NCBI GenBank assembly: GCA_905221615.1
Contig: CAJNDT010003424.1
Coordinates: forward strand, 577,001-641,000
Origin: Symbiodinium sp. CCMP2592
Taxonomy: Eukaryota; Sar; Dinophyceae; Suessiales; Symbiodiniaceae
Direction: 5' to 3'
Length of the DNA: 64,000 nucleotides
Made by a program: the position numbers and the translations under genes. The notes under the pieces are model-generated. The model saw only the letters and a program-made list of their open reading frames with translations, did not search any database and was not told where the DNA came from. Positions 11,166 through 22,043 of the stretch are shown piece by piece (within the stretch, counting starts at the first letter, position 1; each line of letters begins with the position of its first letter).

Positions 11166-11823
11166 ATGGGCGATCAGGAGCCGTCTGCAGACTTCCATGA
11201 CCCATCACTAGAGGACACCTCGGACTCCACAGAGTCTTCCTCCAACGCTGCATCAATGCCGTCTCTTCTTCAAGAGGCCCGGCGCTCTCTGCGGGTTTTG
11301 GCAGCCAAGCTGGTTGTCATCGACCACCCGCCACATGAGCAGAAGGATCTTTTAGTTGGCATCTCGTGCCTGGCGCTGGCAACACCAGCGATTCCGGCGT
11401 ACTGTGCCGGAGACTTGCGCACAGTTCTGCTCACTGTAGGCATGACTATCACGTCACTGAACGCAGACTATCTTTATCTCGGCACCGTCTGGAACGTGAT
11501 TGATCGTTGGTGTGCCCTCGGCTATTCGTTTTACTTGTACTGGTTGGCCTTTCCACACTTGCCACTGCTGTCCACCTTGAATGTCATTCCTCTGGTCGGT
11601 TTTCTTGGCTACTCGAGGACTGGATCGGTGCTCGATCACAGCATCCCAACCGTAAAGAGGTCCCCCGTCTTAAGAGATGTGTTTAGGTTCGTCCCTGATG
11701 ATCCTGCAGTCCCTGCAAAGGAGCTCTTCGACAAAGGAGGAATGGTCCTTTCGGCATTCCCTTTGGCACCTCTTCCTGGCTGTGGACATGCCGTTCTTCC
11801 TCGTGCATCTGGACAGACACTAG
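11166..11823 (+). CDS. multi-pass membrane protein, two exons
   Basis: Exon 1 is 11166-11627 (154 codons) and opens with an acidic, Ser-rich cytosolic-type head (MGDQEPSADFHDPSLEDTSD). Helices follow: DLLVGISCLALATPAIPAYC, RTVLLTVGMTITSLNADYLY and WCALGYSFYLYWLAFPHL, then LLSTLNVIPLVGFLGYS. A GT donor at 11628 (GTGCTC) and AG at 11708-11709 remove 82 bp in phase 0. Exon 2 (11710-11823) gives EEWSFRHSLWHLFLAVDMPF and a stop. The protein is about 191 residues with about five helices. The polar residues SLNADY, VIDR and RHSLWH inside helices recall the Ser/Asp/His clusters of CREST-type membrane hydrolases, but the match is loose and I do not claim the family. The splice is inferred: without it the frame loses the last helix. 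Confidence 0.55.
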
Positions 11824-14044
11824 TGTTTTTGAAACAAGCAAGCAGGGTAAGTGTCCGAGTTTTGGGTTTCGTGATAGATTGCACGCGTGATTAGTTGTGC
11901 CCCTCCCTTCCGCGATGCTTCTGTGCACGGCCGGAACCTGTGACCCAAGTCGAGGTTCGGGGCCTACTCCGATCACTTCTTCAGGCAGAGCCAGGATTGA
12001 AGACATTCGGCTGATGGCGAGTGGCTTCACGAGCCGAGCATTCCCTGCACAGGCTCCACGGGCTTGGACACGATCTGGAGGGTGATTGAATAATATAGTA
12101 ATATTGAATATCTGATTCGATCTGTTGATTGCTGAGTTGTTGGTTGCTGATTCGTTTCACGAGGTTCCAGTATGCAGTCTCTTTGTTCCTTCGTTTGCCG
12201 GTTGTAAAATTTATGTCGATTCTAATTCCGGCCTCGCTGGTCAGCAGTTGCCAGGGGCTGTTTGAAACAGCCCGAGTCAGGCATGAGCCGCTGCGGCCAC
12301 GAAGCAATAAAAGTGTCAGCAACTGGATCAAGCCCATCCGATGGCTAGAGCTCTGCAAAGGCAATCGATTTCGAGGTCGCTTTATGTTGTGCCGCAACCA
12401 CACCTAACAGCATCTCCTCTTCGTGCTTGACGTGTTGCGATTCCCAGGTCATCTGCCATTGCAGCGGTGGAGGGCAGCCGACAGTGCGCCAAGGTGTGTA
12501 GAAGCCTGCCGTTCGTCTTCGGATCTCAGGTCGTTCGCATCAGTCTCGGTGGGATAGGAAACTTGTGTCCCGAAACAAGTCGTCGGATTGAAAGACGAGC
12601 ATCACAGACCTCGGCTGCGATATCTGTCCTGTGTATTTTTGCCAGGCCCTGGAAAAAGCAGACAAAGCCGCAGAGGCTCCCCGCACGGTTTCACTGTCTC
12701 TAGGGCATGTTCTAGGGTCACGTGGATGGAGCTGGGACTGTTGGAGGGGGTCTGCTGCATGCTTGGTAGCAAATGCTGGACAAAGGCAGAGCTGGATCCA
12801 GGAGCGGACGAGGTCGGATGACTGCACCGGCGCATCATGCACTCCACGACTCGTGTGGCCTTGGGCTATCCAATAGGAGATGGACATCCTTTGTTCAAAT
12901 CGGCTAGTTTGCAAGGCGACGGAGGCGGGCGAGGCATGCGACGAGACAGAGGCTTGAGTCATGTTGTGTCCCAAAGTCTGCGTTGAGCCCCAAACAAATG
13001 CCAGAAACTGCAGCTTTCGGAATGCATCCTAATGCATTGCTTGTAGTGCAACTTTCGAAGGCTAACGAGGCACTGCCAGGTTCCACAATGCTGACAGCCT
13101 GAAGTCTGAGACTAGCCGCAATACCGGATCATATCTGCACCGCGAAGGAAGCACAAGCTTGAAGCATCTTGAAGCTGTTGATGATCTGCATCATCTCGTC
13201 TGGAGGGATAGATGCTTCTTGTCTTCGTTCCGATGTGTCCCGGTTCTCCTTGTGCTTCCCTTGCGCAGAGCAGCGGCTCGGAGCCCGACGTGCCTCCGAC
13301 ACCAAAGCAGGCGTGGCAGAGGGTAGAGAAGTGGCGGCTGGGATCCTGGGTGGTGCACATATTATTACCTTTTCGCAGATAATGTCACCCGAAGACACAT
13401 CATGAAACCAACGAAGTGAAGGTGGCCAATGCAGCGCTGCAGCACGGGCCTCTGAAGCATATAAGCTGAACGCGTGCAATCACTTGTTTCAGTGCCCGTG
13501 CTCGGCTTTTTCCAAGGCGGCTCGTTGCTCAGAGAAACAACAACCACAAGGCGGCTTGAAGTGTCTACAATCCGGAGCGTCGGAGTGAAGCACAGACTCA
13601 GACGTTGCCCCAGAGGTTCTGCAAAGGTTGAATGCCGAGATCCTGGGCCACCAACGGAATGCGCCGCACTGATTGACGGCACTATAAATCCCACGGTCGT
13701 CAAAACTCCTTCATGTGGCAGTCATGCTCTGCTTGCATGCAGCCTTGGGCTTTTGTGCAGCATTTGGCCGGAGCTCAAGACTGCTGCCCTTGGTCCTGGG
13801 CTTCCGTCTAGCGGACTAGGTTCGTCCTCTGTTTGAGAATAGTTGGGCGGCGATGGCAGCTCCGCATCCCGTCTGCAAGGAGACGTGAGCAGGAGCTTGA
13901 TAAACCGGTGTGATCTGGACAGGGAGGAGAGCGAAGTCTTTCTTTCCAGAGAGCTCCACGCCGTGACCACAGACTCAGCATCCAGGCCAGAGGAGTGTGC
14001 ACACGACCAAACACAGCCTTGAGCTGCAAGTTCCTCCTTGTCAG
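11824..14044. other. no clear gene; isolated exon-like frames
   Basis: An AT-rich patch sits at 12085-12160. A plus frame near 12640-12710 (QALEKADKAAEAPRTVSLSL) looks exon-like but stands alone. Nothing else is supportable. Confidence 0.35.
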
Positions 14045-14880
14045 CTTTCCTGCATTTGTCTGACGAGCCTGATGAAAGTCGGATCCTTGTCTGGAGGAGC
14101 CGTGCGTCGATTCGATTGGCCGCTTTGGGCTGCATCGGCGCCCTCGCCTGCTCTCTGGCCGTGCTCGGCCACTTCAGGCTATGGCAATGGTTTCGTAACA
14201 ACCTGTAACACAACAGCAGCAATCATGCTGTGTGTCAGTTTGCGCGATGCCACTCCCTGCGAACAGAAGCTCGCTTCCACGGGCCGGACTTCTACTGCGT
14301 GGAACCGGCCTTATGCGAGGCAAGCACTTGCGTAGGTAAGCCCAGATGCTTTGGAAGAAAACTCTGGATAGTTCTGGCCTGTCCAAGCAGGCTACGAGGA
14401 CGACTGCTTCAAAGTTGGCATGTACTATGCGGGACCTGTCTATTGGACGGCATGAGAAGCGAAAGTTCCGAATTTGCTGTTGGGCCTGTCCAGTGTTCAA
14501 GTGTCCAGGCCAGGCTGCCATCACTGCCACGAACAGTGCAGCCAGATGCACAGGCATGCCAGGCCAGGCCACCCGCAGAAACACGACATCTCTTTGCCAC
14601 TTGAAATATTGGCAGATTCGTGCCAGGCCGAGTGCATGATGCAGATGGGTGCCTGGCCAGCATGTTCAACGAGACTCACGCGGCAATCTTTTTGTAACCA
14701 TGTCGGCAGGTTGTCAGTATTTTACGTTCTGGCCGGATGGTGGCTGCCTGCTTACCGGCTGGGGTGCAACGTTGAAGGCCGCCCTTGTTGATGTAACTGC
14801 AGTGCATGGACGCACGCATCCTTGCCTTGCCTTCTCCTCCAGGCGGCTCCAACCCGCTTCGCTCAAACCGTCACGGGGCC
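14045..14880 (+). CDS. membrane-anchored Cys-rich protein, PAN/apple-like exons
   Basis: After TGTCAG (AG 14043-14044) a frame reads FLHLSDEPDESRILVWRSRA, then one hydrophobic helix ALGCIGALACSLAVLGHF. This is a type II anchor layout. Cys-rich exons follow: about 14240-14334 (FHGPDFYCVEPALCEASTCV, ending at a consensus GTAAGC donor), about 14391-14450 (GYEDDCFKVGMYYAGPVYWT), about 14615 (ADSCQAECMMQMGAW), and 14710-14797 (CQYFTFWPDGGCLLTGWGAT). The pattern C..(A/E)C...C..FTF..DGG.CLL is that of PAN/apple modules, which bind proteins or sugars outside the cell and are common in dinoflagellates. The exon phases between the anchor and the first Cys exon do not join cleanly, so an exon may be missing, or two genes are present. 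Confidence 0.45.
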
Positions 14881-15179
14881 AAAGGAATGCCCCCTGACAC
14901 GTCCCACCGTCAGAGGCTCGGACCAAGGCCAGGCGTCTCCGGGTTGGGGTGCATGAGCGCGCTTCGATGCTTCCATGTGACAGCCGTCAGCCAGTGGTGT
15001 CCAAGGACAGTAGAACAGCCGGCCAAGCACACAAGCACAAGACACCTTATTCAACTCGAAAGACAAAGAAGCACAATCTTGCACGCTCTTGGTTTTCGGA
15101 GTTGTTACGAGCATCTTTCAGCAGCACGTCCCCTGTCATCAAGTCTGACAGTCTCAGCTTCTGGTGCCCTCGAGCCGCC

Positions 15180-16117
15180 ATGAGCGAGACTGGAGTGGTG
15201 AAGTTCTTTAACTCCGTGGATAGCTACGGTTTCATCCGCCTCGGCGGGCGGCGCTGGGGGGCTGCCAAGGGTTCCGACGTTTACGTGCACAGAAGCGCCA
15301 TCGCAGATGGCCGGAGTTTACTGAAGGGAGACACGGTTAGCTTTGACGTCTGTACCTGAGCTATGCAGCCAGCACTGAAAACAGCGGTGTCGTTGCATTG
15401 CTGCAGCGAGCATCGCTCGCCTGCTAATTAGGTGATCGAAGAAGATGGGCGCAAGACGGCACTGCGGGTAACCGGCGGCACGGGAGGCTTGGGGCTGACG
15501 GTCGCAAGCAATGTGGATCGATCACCGAGGAAAGCCTTGCCTCTCGACTTGTACGCAGCGCACTGCAGAAAGAGTGCGTGCGTCGGTTGTCAAAGCTCAG
15601 GCTTGGCGTGGTGAAGAAGTCCTTTCCCAAGGGATATGGCTTCATAAAGCCAGATGAGGGAGGGTCTGACCTGTTCTTCCACCAGAATGCCCTAGCTGAA
15701 GAAGGCCGAAGCCAAGACACGAGGGACACATACTCGGAGCGGTCGTAGCGGAGCAGTCGCTGGCACGAAAGTGTGTTCTGGGCTTCAGGCGAGATGCCCG
15801 CTGTCGGCTCCCGGGTCCGCTACGACTGCATTTGGGACGAGAAGCGGGGCTGCCGCAAGGCATCCAACGTGGTCCCGGAGGCGCTGGAGGCCCGGGTGCC
15901 ATTGCCATGGCCTTTCCATTCGCATTCGTTGAGATTCTGCGAAGTGAGACCATGAGAGTGGGATCCAAAGGGGAGCCAAGTCCGAAATCTACTTCTGCTA
16001 CTTGTATGCTTCCTTCTGTCGCTTTTGCAATGGTGAGCGTAGTTGCAGGAAGCTGCCCATCCTCCTGAAGATGACCTAGAGATCAGTGATGCTGACGAGT
16101 GGGAGCTTGTTGCCTAG
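15180..16117 (+). CDS. double cold-shock-domain protein
   Basis: Cold-shock domains are small beta-barrels that bind single-stranded RNA or DNA. Exon 1 (15180-15347) starts [20 protein letters not shown] and has the RNP-like [14 protein letters not shown] intron (15348-15431) leads to [19 protein letters not shown], closing domain 1. A second domain opens after CTCAG at 15600 with [20 protein letters not shown] and [12 protein letters not shown]. After AG 15786-15787 it continues [19 protein letters not shown] and [10 protein letters not shown] last exon (16049-16117) adds an acidic tail, [16 protein letters not shown], before TAG. Donors in domain 2 fit GC (at GCCGAA and GCGCTG) but were placed by domain alignment. 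Exon 2's end is not fixed. Short paired-CSD proteins with an acidic end are typical RNA chaperones. Confidence 0.8.
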
Positions 16118-17099
16118 CCGTGCGGTACAACCCTCGTTGCATCCTTCGAGTATCTGAGCTAGAATCAGCCAGAATCGGGAGACGATGAGGCCCCCTTGTG
16201 CAGCATTTGAAAGCATTTCCACAGAGATCCTCGCACAGCCGCACAAGGGCAGTGCAAGAGGCTTAGCCGGCGTAGCATCCTTAAGAAGTCGAAGTTGTTG
16301 TTATCATCGTTCCTCAAAAACTTCACGCGACTTCGATAAGGTCTCTTGGTTTCACATGGCGGGTCTACCCAACCGAGACATGGCGCCTATGGGTGTGAGC
16401 ATACCCTGTACAGTGTCCAGCAGTCGGCGCGGCGTGTCAAAGACGCGAAATCTTTGCAAGGATGCAACGATCGCTAGACCTCACTGCCTCTGTGAGCCTG
16501 AGGCTATGGATGAAAGCCCGGCGCTGGAGGAGTGGGACCCAAGTGTGGATGTCCTTCACTCAGAGAGAGCGACCCTGTGACAACACGACAAGAGACAAGC
16601 GGTGGATCGAGTGAGGGCGCCGCGCCGGCACCACCGACGCTGCCGCGCGATCCAGAGTTCCAGGCAGTGGGTCGCTGAAGGCGCAGAGGCGCAGACTACC
16701 TCTCGGTATCCCTTCGCAGATCGTGGTAGCTGGGCAGCTGCCTGGGGTCAACGGAACCCACTGTGCCGCATATCCGGCCTGCAGAGCTGTGGCGGGCTCG
16801 GCGGGCTCGGGCTGAGATGAGCGCCTGGGCCTGAGCGCCTGCTAGCACCTGCTCAGCTCGGTGTTAGGTGAAGATGAGTGGTGACTGCTGTCCAAATGCC
16901 GTCCCTAAGCTGCACTTGGCGAAGTTACTTCTCGACTTCGGCTTGAGATTGCCATAGGCCATAGGCACGCACGCTATAGGTCCAACTGTGCGACAGCGTT
17001 TGCCGGTGCAATCACTCTGCACAGATCGATTGTCACATGTTCTTCCTGCTTCTTTTGCGAAGGAAGGGGTCGTGCTGGACTGCTGCGGAACAAGCGTGA
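16118..17099. other. no supported gene
   Basis: Open frames exist on both strands but none has a family pattern or matching splice pair. Confidence 0.4.
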
Positions 17100-17366
17100 C
17101 CAGTGCGGCCGCGGCAATTGCGCCGCTGTATAAGAAATAGGCGCATTACGGGAGCGGCTGTGGCTGGTGCTGTCAATGTGCCGCCTCCACACGGACATGC
17201 AGGCAGTACCTTCCCGTATGGGAACCGGATGCCTCCACGTTCGGATTTTGCTGCCTTGGAGGAGTCAGGCCTGCCGGAGAAACTTGCATTTCGCAGGGTT
17301 GCAATCGAGCGAGTTGCACAGGATTGGAATACCTCTTTTGGACCCGCGGGTGGACGCTGCCAATGA
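17100..17366 (+). CDS. candidate exon, unknown protein
   Basis: The frame reads PYGNRMPPRSDFAALEESGL, then PEKLAFRRVAIERVAQDWNT. It is charged and helical, with a likely GCAG|G acceptor near 17296 inside it, so the true exon may be only part. No family recognised. Confidence 0.3.
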   Translation, partial: PVRPRQLRRCIRNRRITGAAVAGAVNVPPPHGHAGSTFPYGNRMPPRSDFAALEESGLPEKLAFRRVAIERVAQDWNTSFGPAGGRCQ

Positions 17367-17570
17367 AGCAGTAAGTTTTGCCAAGCGGCTTGCTTGCTGT
17401 GGCGGTCCGGACAACCGGTGAACAAGTCTGAGTGTTGGTTTTAATCCACTTGCTGCGGCGTGATCGCGCCGTTGGTTCGTGACGAGGTATCATAGTGCCC
17501 GATCTACTCGACCTGTGCCTATTCCGAATTCCGAGTGCCATTCATCTAGCCAGCACGCAGTTATCCTCAG

Positions 17571-17691
17571 TTGCGTCTCGGCAGTGGAAGCCCAAGCCTG
17601 ACCGGTGGCTGACTTCGGGATTCTACCGTCTTCGTGAGAGGGGCCTTCTCGGCCTCCTCAGGGCCTTGGGCCTGTTCGGTCTAAAGTCGTG
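17571..17691 (+). CDS. exon with clean splice sites, unknown protein
   Basis: It is bounded by TCCTCAG (AG 17569-17570) and a consensus donor GTAAGC at 17692. It encodes ASRQWKPKPDRWLTSGFYRL followed by RERGLLGLLRALGLFGLKSW. It is basic with an amphipathic Leu-rich end. Probably in the same gene as the exon at 17100-17366. Confidence 0.45.
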
Positions 17692-17739
17692 GTAAGCTAG
17701 TTGTCAGTTATCGTCTTGGTATTGTGAAGACTCCCGATG

Positions 17740-18060
17740 TCAGCTTTGTGTACTCTTTTTCACGGCAGAAGGAAAGGAATCGTTCAATTTGTGCAGTGTG
17801 CAGATGTGCGCAGTGTCGGCGGGCGGCGGATTCTTTGGGCAGCTTTTTCTGTCGGCTGCCCGGCTTTGCGATCCGGCCGATGCCTGACCTGCTGCCTTGA
17901 GCAATAATTGGCGCACAGGCTGGGCGCGAGCGGGTGGGTTTGGCTTCGATCTCGCTGTGGATCTACCTTGTTTTTTCTCCATTGCGAGTCCTTCAAAACC
18001 AGCTGCTAGCTGCCATCTGTGTCCGAAGCTGCTCACCCTGCTCAGAGCTCCTCGGAGCAC
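17740..18060 (-). CDS. minus-strand open frame, doubtful
   Basis: The 106-codon minus frame is basic and Pro/Ala-rich (EKKQGRSTARSKPNPPARAQ, then LLLKAAGQASAGSQSRAADR). It is more protein-like than most shadows here, and no plus exon overlaps it. It would be one of few minus genes in the window. No homologue recognised. Confidence 0.2.
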   Translation of the reverse strand: MLRGALSRVSSFGHRWQLAAGFEGLAMEKKQGRSTARSKPNPPARAQPVRQLLLKAAGQASAGSQSRAADRKSCPKNPPPADTAHICTLHKLNDSFPSAVKKSTQS

Positions 18061-18079
18061 AGTTTTGGTGTTGCAGTCG

Positions 18080-18450
18080 GGTGTCCTTGATGACCCACTG
18101 ATTCAGCACGATGCAAGGGGAGATGAGAGAAGGATCTTGCAGCGAGTCTGGACGGTTCAACACATCATCACGGCCACATATGGCCACCTTTCCTGGAAGC
18201 TTGAGGTGTAATTGAATATGAGCAAGATCTTTCTGCTGCGTCGCTTGTGCGGCACATCATGCCTCTCTGGCATGAGACCAGCATGGGCATCAAGAGGATC
18301 CATGTTGGCACTTTGAGCCCAGAAGCGGCGTTGCATATCGAACATGGGATTGGCCGAGAAAGAAAATTCTTTTTGCAGACGCCTGTAGATGCTTTGTATC
18401 AGCAAAATCTGGGAGCATGCGTGATGCTGGCATGTGCGGGGTCTGGCAAG
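18080..18450 (+). CDS. two adjoining exons, unknown protein
   Basis: One frame (to about 18206, donor GTGTAA) reads DDPLIQHDARGDERRILQRV then WTVQHIITATYGHLSWKLE. The next (about 18210-18450) reads LVRHIMPLWHETSMGIKRIH, later HIEHGIGRERKFFLQTPVDA and ends ACAGSGK at a consensus donor GTACGC. The two are in different frames, with too little room between for an ordinary intron, so one boundary is wrong. Both look coding; no family recognised. Confidence 0.4.
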
Positions 18451-18654
18451 GTACGCGAATTTCTCTGCCAGAATCGCCAGTTGCGGCCTAAGCGAGCAGT
18501 AGTAGAGGGAAGACCTGGTTCCATAAAGACGTTTGATGATGTCAGATTGTTTGCCGCCTGTGTTGAAGGCTCATACCGCAAGTGCCTGCAGAGTCGAAGC
18601 TGAAGATCTTCCGCTTGCTTCGAGTGCTGTCCTCACTCAGACACAGTCTGGCTC

Positions 18655-18660
18655 TAGTAC

Positions 18661-18706
<46 letters not shown>

Positions 18707-18764
18707 CGTAGTAGTAGTAGTAGTAAAAGAAGAAGTAGTAGTAGAACTTGGAGTAGTAGTAGTA

Positions 18765-18801
<37 letters not shown>

Positions 18802-18821
18802 AAGTAGTAGTAGTAGTAGAA

Positions 18822-18858
<37 letters not shown>

Positions 18859-19480
18859 AAGTAGGGTGGGGAGGAGGAGGAGCAGCAGTACTGTAGCAGG
18901 AGTGGGAGTCGGAGTGGGAGTAGGCATAGGAGTAGGAGTAGGAGCAGGAGTAGGAGCAGGAGCAGGAGTAGGAGCAGGAGGAGTGGGAGGAGTAGGAGTA
19001 GGAGGAGTAGGGGTAGTTAGGAGTAGGGAAAAAGGAGTAAGGAGTAAGGAGTAAGGAGTGAGGAGTAAGGAGTAAGAGTAGGAGCAGTAGGAGCAGCAGG
19101 AGCAGTAGGAGCAGTAGCAGCAGTAGGAGGAGTAGGAGTAGTAGGAGTAGTAAGAGCAGTAGGAGCAGTAGGAGGAGTAGGAATAGTAGGAGTAGAAGTA
19201 GGAGTAGGAGTAGGTGTTGGAGTCGGAACAGGAGTAGGAGTATGAGTAGGAGTCGTAGCAGCAGCAGTAGCAGCAGCACTAGCAGCAGTAGTAGTAGCAG
19301 CTGCAGCGGTAGCGGTAGCGGTAGCGGTAGCCGCAGCCGTAGCAATAGCAGTAGCAGTAGCAGTACCAGTGGCAGTGGCAGTGGCAGTGGCAGTGGCAGT
19401 AGCAGTAGCAGTAGCAGTAGCAGTAGCAGTAGTCGAAGTAGTAATCGTAGTATAGTATTGCTAGTACTGGAGCTGGCACT
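18655..19480. repeat. AGT/GTA triplet block, interrupted
   Basis: About 0.8 kb of near-pure trinucleotide repeat. It is AGT at the left, shades into GGAGTA/GGAGCA hexamers in the middle, and into GCAGTA/GGCAGT at the right. It gives long Ser, Val or Leu runs in every frame on both strands, none of which is a credible gene. Confidence 0.95.
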
Positions 19481-19856
19481 ACTGTTTACGCAGTACTGCT
19501 TGTACAAATGCAGGTGCTGCTTTTTCACTTCTGCTGTATTTCATTTCATCTATCTTTCATAGCTTTCGTCAGTGTTGTTACATTTGAACCAGATGCTCTT
19601 GCAGCACTGTCCACAGGACTGTCCTGGTTCTTCATCTCCGTATCATCACGAACATCATCGTCATCGGCGTGGGTGTGGTTATTTCCAGTGCGTAGCATGG
19701 CTAGGGTTGCTATCGCTACTACGAACATCGTTCAGATTAACGAATTCCATTATGTGCGTGGCAACAAATCAGAATGAGGACTGCATCGGCTGTCGCAGTC
19801 CTGTGCTGCGGCTGCTGATGCTGTTCACGGAGTGCAGGGTGATGATGGTTAAGATG

Positions 19857-19988
19857 TTGGTTATGAGGATGCTGCGCAGGAAGATGGTGGCGGCGAAGAG
19901 GTTACTGCTGCTGCTGATAAGCTGACGAACGCGATGGTGATAGTGGATGTGGTCCAAGGACTATGCCGTCGAAGCATGGGCAGACCTT
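19857..19988 (+). CDS. weak acidic exon candidate
   Basis: The frame reads DVGYEDAAQEDGGGEEVTAA, then ADKLTNAMVIVDVVQGLCRR, to a stop near 19988. Composition is exon-like, but it is close to repeat-derived sequence and has no partner. Confidence 0.2.
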
Positions 19989-20774
19989 AGCGGCGATCAT
20001 CAGGCGCGGATTTCGTTTCACAGACGGTGCCGGATTTGGGACGAGCAATCCAACCCTGCACGACTTCAGGATGCTTGTGGACCACAGCTCCTGCAAAAGA
20101 TGGCGGAGCTGCCATTGCCCCATGCACATCGGGGCTGAAGGGATCTCGCACCATCCTGGAGACCGGTTGCCGCGAGGCCTTTGTTGGTTCCATTCCTGCA
20201 GCCTCAAAGCTTGGCCATTCCCGTCAGTGTCAAGGCCCTTCCTTTGGCATTTTGGCTAACTGCTAACTTTTCTTGTCCTGTTCTGGAAGCAAATGCTGAG
20301 AGGCACGAGTCCTGAAAATGGCAGCTCTCTACGTGGCTGGCTCAATGTGCGTTCGCTTCGACGCATCTACTCCAAACAGTCCAAACGGTGCATCACGGTC
20401 CTGGCATGTCCCGGCCACATGCAGTGCCGCCTCAGGACTTGCCCTTAGCAATGCAACTTCTGGATGAAGAGCTGCTTTCACGTGCTCGACACAGCGTGCT
20501 CCCCAGCATCGGCAGCTGCGAACTCCCGTCAGCGCAGCCTCCAAACTGAGAGTAGACGACGCAGCTCTTTTTCCCTTCCCAGGCCTGGCAGCGCAGCGGG
20601 CTTGGAAAGAAAGCTTGGAAGCTGAAGGGCTTGGGGATGTGCGCTTCTCATGAACCCTTGCCGCAGCCCTCGAAGGTCTACATCTTCATCAGCTCGACTA
20701 GACGTGCTCGTCGGCATGTTGTTTCGGTTTTGTGCAAATTTTAGATGCTCGGTTTGTTGAACACCTAGTCTGCG

Positions 20775-22043
20775 ACTGGTAACTCTGCGGGCACTAGACC
20801 AGAAGCTTCCGTGGCAGGAGCTGACTGAGAAGATCCGCTCGGAGCTGATCAGCAACGCTGAGGAAGAGGCCGCTCCGATTGTGGCAGGTGCGGAGCTCTC
20901 AACAGAACTCGGAGGGGAAGCCCAGAGCGTTGAACGCCTCAGCAGGTCATCCTGGAGTTCATGGCCTTGCAGCTTGGCCTCTGAACTGTCCCCAAAGCCT
21001 CCCGACCCATGCCCTCCGAACCTTGGCCGCAGGCTTTCGGTGTCCCTGCCTCCGCATGAGGAGCCGAAGGGGGGGGGAAGTGCCAGCTCGTCGCGAGAAC
21101 ACCGCCTCCTCTGCCAGGTATCTCGAGGGCGTTAATGTCGAGGAGGCGTCTCCTGCAGATCGTTGATAGTGTAAATTCTTCGCTTGCTTTTTTCGGGAGC
21201 CGGCAACGCAAGACTCGGGTGTTCAAGCACATGTGTTGTACAGTTCTGCAGAGTGCATGTAAAGGCGATTTATGGTTGGCCCCCCATCCGCAAGCAGGCT
21301 CCAAAAGCAAGTCGGAATCGAAGGTCGAGAATTGAAGACTTCTCCAGAAAGATTTCTCAATGGCGGGCACTTTCGGCAAACTCCCCATCACAACATGAGT
21401 TCTGGTTCGATGTGATGCTGCAAGAACATGTTCCGAACATCTGGGCAGCTCTGGCACGGTGAAGATACGCCGGACCCTGGCTTCCTGACTCGAAGTTGGG
21501 GATATCGAAGCTTCAGAAGGACACTGCTGAGACACGAGATCCGTGGCCCTGCCCCTAGTCACCCGGTTCCTTGCCGTTCATGCAGCAGAAGAAAAGTGTC
21601 CGGAATTTGCACGCATGCTCGGCCAAGCTGTGCATAAAATGGTTTGCATCTTCTTAGAAGGAGCAGCCTGCTCAAGAAGCGCAGGCCCGAAGATACTCGT
21701 CTTACTCGGATCTTCGCTAGTGCCTGTTTTGCTCGATCCCAGGCTAGAAGGAGTGCCTTGAGCGGCTGCTCCCGGAATTGAATTGCATTCGACTCGCTTC
21801 GGCGATTTGCTCAATCTGCAATGAATTGACGAGCCTTCGGTCGAGAGCTTGATGGCGGAATCGGCAAAGGCTGAAGCCATCCAATGCCTGAAGCACATGA
21901 GCTGGGAAAGATCACTAATCTGTGGTGCTTTGGGCACGGGTGGTTCTCGAACCCGCCATCAGAGCACCGGTGCGCACGTAGAGCGAGGAGGCAAACAGCT
22001 GGTGCACCTGAACATACCTGAACATGCGAGCATAACATCCTAG
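20775..22043 (+). CDS. helical multi-exon gene, unknown function
   Basis: Four helix-rich exons lie on one strand. About 20790-20890 reads LDQKLPWQELTEKIRSELIS and EEEAAPIVAG. About 21330-21460 reads EDFSRKISQWRALSANSPSQ then FWFDVMLQEHVPNIWAALAR, with donor GTGAAG. About 21540-21642 reads ALPLVTRFLAVHAAEEKCPE then FARMLGQAVHKM, with donor GTTTGC. About 21840-21935 reads SLMAESAKAEAIQCLKHMSW. Repeating amphipathic helices of 12-16 residues suggest a HEAT/ARM-like solenoid, but I cannot name it. Start and stop were not found. Confidence 0.4.

Noticed and set aside
18533..19562. Long Ser, Val, Leu and Thr open frames on both strands
   Set aside because: They are read-through of an AGT/GTA triplet repeat; all six frames are open and of single-residue composition.
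20238..20255. GGCATTTTGGCT as a relict spliced leader
   Set aside because: It matches only the middle of the leader, lacks CTCAAG, and is not upstream of a recognisable start.
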